NCBI GenBank assembly: GCA_011009095.1
Contig: VTPC01090697.1
Location: 83,845-147,844, forward strand
Direction: 5' to 3'
Length of the DNA: 64,000 nucleotides
DNA from: Ignelater luminosus
Lineage: Eukaryota > Arthropoda > Insecta > Coleoptera > Elateridae
Made by a program: the position numbers and the translations under genes. The notes beneath the pieces were generated by a model that worked only from the letters and a program-made list of their open reading frames with translations, did no database searches and was not told the origin of the DNA. Of the stretch, positions 36,431 to 47,588 are shown piece after piece (positions within the stretch are counted from its first letter, which is position 1; the number at the start of each line of letters is the position of its first letter).

Positions 36431-37696
36431 TACATAGGTGTATACCTATGAAATGAGACTTCTTTTTCAATTTTAAACGTTTATTAACAAAAAAATGGTT
36501 ACAAATTTAATCTTCAAAATAATAGCCATCGCTAGCGACACATTTTACCCATCTCTCAGGCAATTTGTGAATGCCGCGCCAAAAAAATTGGCCGTCTTTG
36601 GCCGCAAACCAATCATCGAGCCATTTTTTGGCTTCTTCGTGAGAATTGAAGCGCTGCTCGGAAAGTGCGTGGCCCATCGATGCAAACAAATGATAATCGG
36701 AAGGCGCCAAGTCTGGTGAGTAAGCCGCATGCACCAGCGGTTCCCAATCGTACGTCTCCACCAATTCCCGGGTCGCTCTTGTTCGATGTGGTGGTGCATT
36801 GTCATCAAGAAAAATTACTTTGTGACGCCGATCGGCATATTCTGGGCGTTTTCGGTGTATAGCGCTGTTCAAATCGGCCAATTGTCGTTGGTAGCGTGCA
36901 CCGTCAACTGTTTCACCTGGTTTTAATAGCTCGTACCAAATCATACCATGCTGATCCCAGAAAACACACAGCATTGCCTTGCGGCCGAAGCGATTTGGTT
37001 TGGCCGTTGATTTTGGCTTGTGGCCGGGCGGACCATACGAATACACCCATTTGTCATCACCCGTAACGATTCGATGCAAAAAAGACTTCCTTTTGAACCG
37101 GGAGAGCAGCATTTCACAAGTGGTTTTTCGGTTCTCTTGCTGCCTTTCAGTCAGTTCATGCGGCACCCATCTTCCGACCTTTAAAATCATGCCCATGTCT
37201 TTCAAACGTTTGCAAATGGTTTTTTGGGTCACTCCCAACTGCTCTGCCATCATTTCTTGCGTTTGACCATCATCTTCATTCAACAATGCTTGCAATTCGG
37301 TGTCCTCAAACTTTTTCGGTGGCCGGCCACGTTCCTCGTTCTCCACGCTAAAATCACCACTTCGGAATTTTTCAAACCACCTGAAGCACTGTGCTCTGCT
37401 TAGAGCATGTCCACCGTAAGCTTCTATAAGCATTTGATGAGCTTGAGAAGCGTTTTTCTTCGATTGATAACAGAAAATCAACGATGTCCGCAAATCGTAG
37501 TTTGAAGGTACGAAATTCGACATTTTTAAGAGCGAAAAAAATCCGTTGTTGTATGAAACATCACAAACAATGAATTGAATATTGTTGACAGATGACAGAC
37601 GAAAAAAATAAGACATTTGGGACAGTTTAAAAATACTCCTAGCGACATCTGTGGTCTAATAGTTGAAAGTCTCATTTCATAGGTATACACCTGGTA
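36431..37696 (-). mobile_element. mariner element, copy 2 (with TA target duplication)
   Basis: TA at 36431-36432 and 37695-37696 flank a 1,262-bp element in the opposite orientation to copy 1. Its transposase-side 5' end (right side here) reads CCAGGTGTATACC inward and its 3' end CATAGGTGTATACC, exactly as in copy 1. The flanks differ from those of copy 1, so this is an independent insertion and not part of a segmental duplication. Sequence is almost the same as copy 1 outside three indels. Confidence 0.92.
36507..37523 (-). CDS. mariner transposase, copy 2: open frame but eight residues short
   Basis: 338 codons from ATG 37523 (MSNFVPSNYDLR); the in-frame upstream ATG at 37616 lies in the leader and is not conserved as a start in copy 1. 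Order: helix-turn-helix region (SRAQCFRWFEKFRSGDFS, then GVTQKTICKRLKDMGM), linker WVPHELTE, and a catalytic core with TGDDKW, LDDNAPPHRT and YSPDLAPSDYHLF (DD34D, mauritiana/Mos1-like). After TGDDKWVY the frame jumps straight to SYGPPGHKP. Copy 1 has eight more codons here (FSNPKRKR), matching the family's 'xxxPKRKKS' block. So an in-frame 24-bp deletion has removed a core beta-strand region. The frame is otherwise intact, but activity is doubtful (inference). Expected length with those residues is 346 aa, normal for mariner. Confidence 0.9.
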   Translation of the reverse strand: MSNFVPSNYDLRTSLIFCYQSKKNASQAHQMLIEAYGGHALSRAQCFRWFEKFRSGDFSVENEERGRPPKKFEDTELQALLNEDDGQTQEMMAEQLGVTQKTICKRLKDMGMILKVGRWVPHELTERQQENRKTTCEMLLSRFKRKSFLHRIVTGDDKWVYSYGPPGHKPKSTAKPNRFGRKAMLCVFWDQHGMIWYELLKPGETVDGARYQRQLADLNSAIHRKRPEYADRRHKVIFLDDNAPPHRTRATRELVETYDWEPLVHAAYSPDLAPSDYHLFASMGHALSEQRFNSHEEAKKWLDDWFAAKDGQFFWRGIHKLPERWVKCVASDGYYFED

Positions 37697-37973
37697 TATG
37701 TATATAATCAAAATTAATGGGGAGTATTTTTTAAATAAATTGAAATAAAAGTTGCAACGATTACGGTGCATGCGTTTCAATCATTCACACCATGCTTCTC
37801 GTCAATGCGTTAGTCCCCAGCGTGCTGACCCACGAAATTAGAACTTGTTTGATTTTTCTTGCATTTCTAGTGGAAAACTTGGTGTTTTCATTCATACCAA
37901 TCTGTTGTTCTATTATATCACAGATTAAATAAAAGTCAGATATTTCACTTCGACAGATTTGTGAATTCTATTG

Positions 37974-38004
<31 letters not shown>
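37974..38004. repeat. (TC)n microsatellite
   Basis: About 15 tandem TC units just upstream of the LINE remnant. Confidence 0.9.
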
Positions 38005-38099
38005 AAAGCAAATGCAAATTTCATAAAACGCGTGTAAAATAGTAGGCATGGTAAACTCCCAGAGCTGCAAATGTAAATGTGCAGAGGAGAAAATAGAAT

Positions 38100-39205
38100 G
38101 CCAGCGGAAACTTTAAAAGGAGGGAGGAGAGAGACTTAAAACAAAGCTCTGTCACCTGATGTTGAGAGTATGGCGAGAAGAGACCATGGCAAACAACGGA
38201 ACAACGCAGCCATATGCCCGATTTACAAGAAAAAAGATTTCACTTTGTGAAAACTACAAAGGAATCCCATTATTAGATGTGGTTTACAAAGTATTAGCAA
38301 AACTAGTAGGTACGAGATTAAAGAAGTACAAGAAAGTACAGTAGGAGAGCACCAAGGGGGACTTAGAGCAGAGACAACAACGACCGATCAAATATTTATA
38401 CTGAAAATGATACAAAGCAACAGCTACAAGCAAAATTTAGGAATTCACATAAGGGAAGTCTTAGAAATGCTAGAGATTTTGAAAAAACTTCAAAATTCAG
38501 TAGAAATGACACTAACAAATACGGGCAACAGAATATTAGTAGACGGAAACCTATTGGAACGATTTAAAGTAAAAAGAGGATTAAGACAGTGAGACCCACT
38601 GTCGTCTGATTTGTTTAACTTCGTATTAGAAGCAGTAATGAGGAGAAGCAAAATACAAACAGCCGGAGTAATCTATCATTGTAAACAACAATGTCTGGCA
38701 TATGCTGACGACGTGGTGATATTAACAATATCAAAGAAAGAGCTAGAAAGAAAAACTTTGAAGCAGAAGCAAGAAGATACGGTCTCACAATAAAGGAAAC
38801 TAAAGCAAAATATATCGAAATGCACAAACAAGTGACAACGAACAACAAATACATAAAATTAAAATCAAATGGAAAAGAATATAATTTTAAACACGTAAGC
38901 CAATTTGAATACTTGGGAGTAACAATAACAAACAGAGGGCTAGAAGATAAAGAATTAGATAAGAGACTATTAAAAGGTAGTAAAGCCGTAGGGGCATTAA
39001 AGCAATTCTTAAAAGCAAGAAACATATTGACAGCAGCCAAGATTCGGGCGTATGAGACAAGCATAAAACCGGTAGTCCTATATGCAAGCGAAACTTGAAC
39101 AATGAAAAAACAAGATAAAAAGAAAATAGAAATTTGGAAGAGAAAAATCTTACAAAAAATTTATGGAGATATAGAAGAAACTGCAGAAGAATGTCGTTGA
39201 CCTAA
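38100..39205 (+). pseudogene. LINE reverse-transcriptase remnant
   Basis: Plus-strand frames give a 5'-truncated ORF2: WREETMANNGTTQPYARFTR then ENYKGIPLLDVVYKVLAKLV (38.17-38.32 kb). Then comes a Thr-rich DQIFILKMIQ segment, VKRGLRQ-stop-DPLSSDLFNFVLE at 38.57-38.63 kb, and LAYADDVVILTISKKELE with the catalytic Asp pair intact. Thumb and end: FEYLGVTITNRGLEDKEL then RAYETSIKPVVLYASET and WKRKILQKIYG. Part of the palm before the G-x-R-Q-G block is deleted. Frameshifts occur near 38.35, 38.45 and 38.76 kb. A member of a family very common in insect genomes. Confidence 0.8.
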
Positions 39206-41943
39206 TTTCGATGGGGAGATCCTGCAGCTGATCTCTGTATCTAGGTCACTAAACGAGAAGCTTTTCAGGTTTGAACATTACACAAACAGAAAGAAACGAA
39301 ATTGTACTGTTCACTATGAAGATACTTACGTTCCCAGTAAGAGATTAAACTAACGTTGTGTATGTATGTGAAGGTCGTCGCCCACTGGCTCCAAAACAGC
39401 TAATCTCTGAAACAGTCTATTCGTATGCTACCTGCAAAAAAAAAGTCGGAACGTAAAATAACAAAATCTATTAGCATACTCATAAATTGGAACAAACTAA
39501 CAGAGTACAGCGGTCTCGAGTTACACTGTATGAGAAAATTATTCAACGTTAACACATACAAGGAAAAAAATGAGTAAATATACAAAACAAACAGATAAAC
39601 AATAAACATTGGTCACAATAATTATTTAACATACACGAACTAACGGGCAGGCGTCATACGGAGAGCGCCTGACGTCGTTAATGCATAAACAAAACATTGA
39701 TAACGCAGAACATTCGTGGATATTATTAAATAGCGATCGCCTGTGAAAGAAACACACATAAAATAACGAGGTCGTCACTTCCAGATGTTTTCTTAACTAG
39801 CTTTGGATCTAGTTATAATTTTAAATAAACTTTTAAGAAAGGCAAAATCTGCAAAGTTGTTAACATCAAAGGTTACGTCTAAAGAACTCTCAAGTATAAA
39901 CTAATTAAACAAATATTAAAATGATAAATTTCGATTATTTAATCTGTACGTTATTAAACTGGCAAAAATGATAGATTGCAACTATTTAACGTTTACGTTA
40001 ATAATTTAATAACTAGGTAATATACTATTACAAAGCTTTTTACTAATGTGAAATAACGTTACGACAACGTAATTCTTAATCTATTTTTAACCAAAGCGAA
40101 ATGGTGACGAGTCAGAGGAAAGTCACATAGGTAAACAACCAAGTTCATGGTTGCGAGACGATATGTGCCAACGTTAGCTCCTTCACAAGATACAGATTTA
40201 ATGATAAAATTATTTACCGTAATACAGGAACTAATCCAAAAGGTATCTAAGTTTGTGACACAATTCACAACCACTTCACTTTACACTGATTTACACAAAG
40301 CTCTTTAGAAACTAACACAGAACATTTCCAGTAACAAAGCGATGACTCCACGTACATACCGGAACTGTACGTAAATATATTTGACGGCAGTGTAATCTTT
40401 CTCGCCTTTAAAATACGAAGCAGCACAATTTCTCGCAGAAGACTTGACGGAAGTGTATAAACACAGGAAACGTTGCAGCAACGCACGGGAAACGATATGA
40501 GAGCCGGAAAGATATAAATATTAAGAGTTCGGAATGAGAATAGGTTAGTTAATCCGTCAATAAGACGAAAGTTCATTCAACCAACTAACACGGAAGCGAC
40601 ACATCTGGTAAATCCAGGAATTGTCAGGACATTTATTTGGCGAAGACAAAATTAATTCATGATGTGTTCACTCGGGATATATATACGGAACCTGTGCGGA
40701 TGCTTCTCAAACACTTGAAGAAATCTCGAAACGCGTGAATTTCTTAGGTCCAAACCACTCACACAACAAAAACGCGGGGTGCGCCTGTCTTACTCAGCAG
40801 CACTTAGCAAAGCTCTCTTTAAATTGTCGTTCGGAGTGGCAGTTCTCCAACTCCCAAGGGGTAGGACAGGCATCTCACTGGTCTTGCAGAACTCGCGATA
40901 TGAGAAACACCGTTGAAGACAGCGGTAGGATGGAGTGAAATCGGTTAAAAGCCTTGGGCATTACCCTGCTGGCTATCTGACCAAATGCGATAATAAATCT
41001 TGCCCTGAACTAGGCATGGTGACAGTTTTATGATCCGAACGAATATAAAACTTCGAAAGAATAAATTTTTAACGGAGAACTTCTCTCTAAAGTAAATTTA
41101 TAAAATTCAAAACTAAAGATAATTAGTTTTACTGTATGCAAGGCTTTTATGCATTGCATTTAATAAGGGAAGAAATCATTTTCTAATAGAATTCTTAGAA
41201 GAACTAATTTAACAAAGCCGTAAATATAACAACGTAAAAGATACTAACGTGGAGTTTCAATTTTGTATGAGAGAAAAGATAAAATGTAGTTTTCAAGGAA
41301 TAAGATACGGACACACGGAATTTAATACTAAGGGAAGATTTTATTTTAACATCGCTGAAATAAATTTAACGAATGCGCCTTTACTTATAGCTGCGAATAT
41401 TTGCAACGTATAACGATTACATCACGTTTGGATGCGTAAATTCGCAAATTTTTCTAACAAATTTGATTCATCAATACTGGTACAATTGAAATTTCTTCCG
41501 AGAAACTTCTAGATACGAGGTGGTACAATTTTGTCTCAGTTTTGCATGACGAATGTGGCCACATAAAGCTATTCTACTGATTACTAAATACCTTGTGTAA
41601 TTTAAGTTTTTTAAAAAATTATGTTTGCGTTAATCTTTTTAATTACTGTAAGTAAATCCCTAGAGCGACATTATCTCATACATCTCAAAATAAAAATATG
41701 AAGCAACACTACTTAAAAAAAAGCAATCACTTATTTCGATTTTAATCTTCGACTTTCTTTTTTCCAAATATCATTATTTTTGTCTTAACTCTTTATTGAC
41801 GCTCATCAACGAACTATTGTAATTCTCTATTAATCAGTATTGATAAGAACACTTGACTAATAATTAATTAACATTTTGGAGGTTTTATAATGTGAACTGA
41901 TTGTTAGCACCGTAATTAGTTGCAATACCAGCTTTCCACAACA
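39206..41943. other. long spacer, no supported gene
   Basis: A+T-rich on the whole, with a more balanced patch at 40.4-41.0 kb. That patch has AGATATAAATATT near 40.51 kb and an open frame at 40735-40938, which could be the promoter region and leader of an LTR element, but I see no coding motif and no second LTR. The last 400 bp are probably the promoter of the downstream SDR gene; TTGATAAG (GATA-like) is at about 41840. Confidence 0.35.
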
Positions 41944-43133
41944 ATGATGTTTATAGTGCTTGCAACCATAATCTTTATTTCAATATTGTATTATGAGATC
42001 TCAAAAATTTATACAAGATTGACAATTGGTAGATGTTATTGCCATGTTTGCTTAAGTGGTAAAACCGCACTGGTCACTGGTGGAAATTCTGGTAAGTTTA
42101 TTTAAAGCTTATTGTGTAATAATAATTGTAACTGTAATTAAATGTGTGATGATAATTTAAAAATTTATATTAATAGGTTTAGGTTATCAAACAGCTTTAG
42201 CGTTAGCTGGAAGGGGATGCCGTGTAATTATAGCAGATAAAGATGATTGTGAGAAAACAAAGAAAAATATTATTACACAAACTGGAAATCCTAATATTGT
42301 AACCAAGAAATTTAATTTGGCTTCCTTACAGTCAATTAGAGAACTGGCAAAGGATATCAATGAAACTGAAGAAAGACTAGATCTTTTAATACATAATGCT
42401 GGAATTCTTCAAACTAGAGAAATTTATACTACAAAAGATGGATTGGATATGATAACGCAAGTAAACTTTTTCGGACCCTTTTTGCTAACTCACCTACTAA
42501 TTGGTAATTTAGTTGTAATCTAGACAATTTGAAAGTGATAATTGTAAGTCATTTAATTTTAGGATTATTAAAAAAATCATCTCCAAGCAGAATAATTTTC
42601 ATTAGCTCTATCACAGCGTATATAAATAGTTTGTCTGTTGAGAATTTAAATAATCCTGAAAATGAAAAGAATGACATGAAGCAATACGCAAATTCAAAGT
42701 TGTGCTGCATTATAGCAGCTAATGAATTATCTAAAAAACTAAGTGGAAGTAATATAACTGCTTATGCAGTGCATCCCGGATTAATTGAGACGAACATTTG
42801 GGCAACACTTAGAAAAAGTTCTGTAATTCTTTCTAATTTTACACATTTACTTCATATTATAAGACCTTTCACTAGGGTAAGTTTCGGTGTTAATTGTTAA
42901 GAAAAGACACAAAACTAATTTTGATTAATTTTATATTGCAGTCTCCAGAAGAGGGTATCCAGACAACTCTGCACGTTGCTTTAAGCAAAGACGTTATGAA
43001 AGATGCGGGAAAACTCTTTATGGAATGCAAACCTGTCAGACAATTTGCTAAAGTAAACGATGCAGGTTTTGCTAAACAGATATGGGAAGCTAGTGAAAAA
43101 TATGTAAAACTTAATGCTGATGAGATTATTTAG
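41944..43133 (+). CDS. Retinol-dehydrogenase-type SDR, paralogue 2
   Basis: Four exons: 41944-42091, 42177-42503, 42563-42876 and 42942-43133, with GT-AG introns of 85, 59 and 65 nt at the same three positions and phases as paralogue 1; 326 aa. The start is the ATG-ATG pair matching paralogue 1, 24 bp inside a longer open frame. Hydrophobic anchor at residues 2-18 or so, TGGNSG-LG at 45-52 and YANSK at 200-204. Two departures from the usual pattern: the NNAG motif reads HNAG at 122-125, and the stretch after the second beta-strand reads IIADKDD where paralogue 1 has IIACRSD. The family's R after 'AC' helps select the NADP phosphate, so cofactor use may have changed (inference). Poly(A) signal AATAAA at about 43163. 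Confidence 0.9.
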
Positions 43134-44980
43134 TTTTTTTAATGTAACATTTAGTAAGAAATAATAAATTAATAAATCATTGATTAATAAGTACATGTGC
43201 ACTAAAAAGGAATAAGTGGATATTAAAAATTAATTACTGTTTGTTGAAACAATTGAAATGTATTTGTGTACTTACGATTAGATAGTGCAGGATTTCTTCG
43301 TCACAAAAACGAAGATTTTTGTGTCATCACTTTAGATTAAGATTGTATAACATTCTTATTAGAAATATCTAAATGTTCTTAATTGGGAATGTAAAAAGTA
43401 ATGCACGTAAAAAACTTTATTATTATTGGGACAATTGAAACATAATTTTGCATTTTGGAATTTTAACATGAACCGAGTGTAATAGAAATATTTTTACTTT
43501 CTATAGATGCAGGATTTCTACATTTGTATTACTACTTATGAGCATCTACTGTTTTACTAATTTCTATAATCTGTTATTAGCATGTTGCTACTACTTAATG
43601 CAGTGTAATTCAGCAGTATATTGTCTGTACGAAATGTATGAATATATGTAGGTTAAACTACTAAAGTAATCCTGATAGAGAAAAAAGTAATAAGGGACAA
43701 AAAATTCATACTGTCTTAAGCGTTAATACTAGTTAGGCAACCAGGCGTACTTAGTTTGCTGGTTGGGTTGCCTGGACTTATCAAGGGCGAAACAAGTGAT
43801 ACTTGTTTTAATACCTTACTTCGAATAAATTAATTTTCAAACAATAAGGGTAAACAACAAACGAGATATAATTGAAACGAAACTTCGTGAATTTTGACGC
43901 CATTATGGAGCAAGAAGTTTTAGAATTAAAAAGTAGCAAGAAAAAATAAATATTAAAAAATATTTTGATAAGCTTACAAAAAATTATTTATAAAGCCCAT
44001 CTACTACCTACTACGGAAAATGCTACTGTGTTATAAAATCTTGAGATGAAATACTGAATAACAAATAAATAAACCAATAAAAAACTAAACAATAATAATA
44101 ACAGTATGATGAAAGTGAGAAGGATAGTAAGACAGTTTACGAATTGGCCCTAAGTGGTCCAGTGGTAAAAGCATTGTTTCATCAAGCCAAAGGCGTTTTC
44201 GATTGTTTGCAAATTTTGGCTTTTTCTTAAATTTTATTCTTAGATTTTAAATTATTTTAATTTTGCTTGCGTTCAAAAATTATTATCAATGCCAAATATG
44301 TTATTAAAATTACACATTTTTATTATTTTACTATATTCTTTAAGAATAAAAAATGTTAGGTTAAAATATACAGGCTTAAATCGAAATAGTTAGAAAAACC
44401 TGATGCTTAGAAATGCCAATGACAACATTTTAAATTTAAACTCAGACCTTTTTTTTTTGAAAAAAGTTGTAGGTTTCCACGTTTTCATGCTTAGAATTAA
44501 AGCATACTATAATGAAGATTACAGCTTGTTAAAGCTTTTTTTATTTATTTAATCTTAGTTTCAAGTTGCAGGAATTTAAGTTCAAGGTTTTCGAGTACAC
44601 AACTAATCTATCCTAATTTTACACATTTGCCCTAAAGACAGCTGAATAATTAGTTATTGTCAATTTAAAAGGAAGATCAGCAGCTGCAGTAGCAAAAAAA
44701 TCGTCTAATTAAAGAATTTAAAAAAAACGGCATAAAGGCTTCAACGTCTTCGTCGTTTTAATGCGCTGCCTGAATTAATTCAATCAATTACAAAATTCTA
44801 ATTTGCGTGAGACACAAAGTTCTAATAAAACGAACAACAATAAATTACTAGAGGTAAACGCTCCCACCTTTAGGCTTTCGCTTGACCGCTTCACAGTTCC
44901 GCTCGAGCCCAAAGGATGTGACCGCTGAAGACCACCGGTCAGGCTCGCTGTTGTTTGCACACCCTCGTGCACGGTCCTTT
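43134..44980. other. spacer, with one tRNA-like stretch
   Basis: No gene. At 44145-44222 TGGTCCAGTGGTAAAAGCA resembles a tRNA D-arm/A box, and GGCGTTTTCGATTGTTTGC about 25 bp later resembles a decayed B box. The stems do not close well, so this is at best an old tRNA-derived SINE head, not a tRNA gene. Confidence 0.3.
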
Positions 44981-44984
44981 ATCA

Positions 44985-46315
44985 AAGGATAAGACAAACT
45001 ACGTTCGGTCACGCACCCATCTTCTGCTACTGCGTGCAGCTTAGACAAGCCTTTTCTCCACTTCACCTGCCTATCAAAGTCCCATCTCTATAAGGTCAGC
45101 CGTTTGCGAGATACGGATTGTCCACCAAAACAAAAAACAAAAGACGGTCTTCATCTCCAAGCCCTTTCCTACCTCACCTGCCTATCAAATTCCCATCTCT
45201 CTAGGATCAGCCGTTTGAGAAATACGGAATGTCTGCTAGAACAAAAAAAACAAAATGTAGTTGGTCTCACACACAACTTATGCAAGCCTTTCCTCGCAAC
45301 ACTCCCGCCTACCATAATCCCATCTGTATCGCATCAGCCGTTCCAGAGATATAGAATATCTGCCGAAAAAAACCAAATACGCTCTGTCCCGCGAACATCT
45401 TTTCCCGCCGCACCGGCCAACCAAAATATTATCTCTATAGGATCAGTCGTTCCTGAGATACGGGATGTTTGCCAAAACAAAAACAAAACACGGCCAGTCC
45501 CGCACGCACCTTATGCAAGACTTACCTACCACCATATCGGCCTACCAGTCTCATCTACATAAGATCAACAGTTTCGCAGATATGGGGTTTAAGGCAAACA
45601 AAACAAACCACAGTCGGTCCCGCAAGCATCTTCTGCAAACCTCTTCCCCACTCAACAGTTTCTAAGATAGTGGCTTTCTCCTAAAAAAAAAAACAAATCA
45701 CAGTCGGTCCCGCACATATCTTCTGCAAGCCTTTTGCCCATCGCATCTACCTACCAATGTTCGATTGCTAGAAGATCAGCCGTGTCCAAGATACGGGATG
45801 TTTTCCAAAAAAAGACAGAAGACGATTGGTCCCTCATTTATCTTATGCAAACCTATCCCCCACCGCACTTGCCTACCTACCACAGCCCGTCTCTATAGGA
45901 TCAAGTCGTCCCTCAGAGACGAAATGATTTTCAAAAAAAAAAAACAAAATGCGGGGGGATCCCGCACACACCTTCGATAAGGCTTTCTCCAACCGTACTT
46001 GCCTACCAAAGTCCCATCTCTACATGATTAGTCGTTTCTGAGACACAATACGGTTGGCCCCAGACACATCTTCTGCAAACCTTTTTCCTTATCGCATCTG
46101 CCTACCAAAGTCCCAGCTCTATAGGATCATTCGTGCCCGAGATAAGGGTTGTTTGCCGACAAAAAACAAAAGAAAGTCGGCCCGCTCGCATCTTATGCAA
46201 ACCTCTCTTTCCACCACACCGGCCGCACTAAAGTCCTATTTGTATAATATCAACCGTTTGAGACATACGGAATATCTACCAAAAATAATTAAAAAGGTGC
46301 GGGGGGGGGGGAAGG
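44985..46315 (+). repeat. satellite array, left arm of a palindrome (about 11 monomers)
   Basis: Diverged tandem monomers averaging about 122 bp. Each has the order CCTACCAAAGTCCCATCTC, TATAGGATCAGCCGTTTCTG, AGATACGGGATGTTTGCC, an A-rich run (AAAACAAAAC), then CGGTCGGTCCCGCACACATC and TTCTGCAAGCCTTTCCCC. The 'ATAGGATCA' anchor recurs near 45090, 45200, 45328, 45437, 45558, 45770, 45894, 46022, 46120 and 46242, with one truncated unit near 45660. The monomer length is not a multiple of three, and the open frames across it (for example 45104-45562) are periodic by-products. The arm ends in a run of eleven G at about 46302. Confidence 0.92.
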
Positions 46316-47588
46316 CTTAAAGAACATGTGTGTAGGCCCAACCGTAATTTTTTCTTTTTTGCCAACATCCCGTATTTCAGAAACGGCTAATCCTATAGAA
46401 GGAAGACTTGAGTAGGTAGATGCGTTGGGAGAAACACCTGCAAAAGATGCGTGCGGGACCGACCGTGTTTTGTTTTGTTTTTTTTTTGTAAACATCCCCC
46501 ATCTCCCAAATAGCTGATTCTATGCAGATGGGACTTTGATAGGCGGGTATGGTGGGAGTAAAGACTTGCATAAGATACGTGCGAGACCGATTGTCTTTTG
46601 TTTGTTTTTGTCAAACGTCCCGTATCTCCCACTTGGCTGTTCCTATACAAATAGGACTTTGATAGACGGGTATAGTGAGAGTAAAGGCTTGCAGAAGGTG
46701 TGTGCGGAACCAACCGCGTTGTGCTTTTTCTGGAAGGAATCTCGTGTCTTAGGAACGGTGGACCCTATAGAAATGGAACTTTGGTAGGTAATTGCGGGGA
46801 AGGAAGGGCTTGCAGAAGATGTGTGCGGCACCGCTCGGCTTTTATTTCTGTTTTGCTAGAAATCTCGTATCTTAGAAACTGCTGATGCTATAGAAATGGG
46901 ACTGCGGTAGGTTGGTGCAGTGGGGAAGAGGCTTGCAGAAGATGTGTGCGGGACCGAAACTATTGGGTTTGTTTAGCCGCCATCCCGTGTCTTGGCTGAT
47001 CTTATATAAGTAGAACTTTGGTAGGCAGGTGCAGTTGGGGAAAAAACTTGCCGAAGATGTGTACGGGACCGACTGTAGTTCCTTTTGTTTGCTGGAAATC
47101 CGGTATATGCAAAACGGCTGATCTTATGTAGATAAGACATCCGTACACGGGTGTAGTGGTAGGTGAGGTGTGCATAAGGTGCATGCGGGACTGGCCTGTT
47201 TTGTTTTTTTTTTTCGCAAACATTCCGTATCTCAGGAACGACTAATCCTGTAGAGATGAGACTTTGGTAGGCAGGTGCGGCGGGAGAAAGGTTTGTAAAA
47301 TATGTTGCGGGATAGCGTGTATTCTTTTTTGGCAGAAATTTTGTATTTCTGGAACGGCTGATGCGATACAGATGGGATTATGGTAGGTACGAGTGTTGGA
47401 AGGAAAAGCTGGCATAAGTTGCGTGTGGGACCAACCACATTTTGTTTTTTTTTTTGTTTTGACAGCCATTTCGTATTTCTCAAACAGCTGATTTTATAGA
47501 GAAGGGACTTTGATAGGCGGGTGAAGTGGGAAAAATGTTTGCATAAGATGCGTGCGTGACCGAAGGTATTTTGTTTTCTTTTGGCAGA
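46316..47588 (-). repeat. satellite array, right arm of the palindrome (about 10 monomers)
   Basis: The same monomer as the left arm but reversed. The 'TGATCCTATAG' anchor recurs near 46387, 46513, 46637, 46759, 46880, 46995, 47117, 47240, 47357 and 47488, with spacings of 115-131 bp. The orientation switch falls within about 50 bp around 46310-46360 and there is no spacer gene between the arms. Outer monomers pair in order with those of the left arm. No coding capacity. Confidence 0.92.

Noticed and set aside
36507-37616. Longer 369-codon start for the second mariner transposase
   Set aside because: The first 31 codons cover the leader, where copy 1 differs by an indel; MSNFVPSNY matches the family start and gives the normal length.
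39206-39340. THAP-like zinc-finger fragment (CTVHYEDTYVPSKRLN)
   Set aside because: Only one short stretch is suggestive; the other zinc ligands and the AVPTIF-like end are absent.
11163-43133. Inverted segmental duplication carrying a mariner and an SDR gene at each end
   Set aside because: The order does not mirror: in an inverted copy the second SDR gene should precede the mariner. Each mariner also has its own TA site and unrelated flanks.
44145-44222. Functional tRNA gene
   Set aside because: The acceptor and T stems do not pair and the T-loop consensus is broken.
45104-45562. 152-codon open frame and several shorter ones in the 45-47.5 kb region as protein genes
   Set aside because: They follow the satellite monomer, repeat a motif every 40 or so residues in shifting frames and occur on both strands. 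The monomer is not a multiple of three.
45000-47588. CRISPR array
   Set aside because: Repeats are about 122 bp, diverged, without regular unique spacers, and the DNA is from an insect nucleus.
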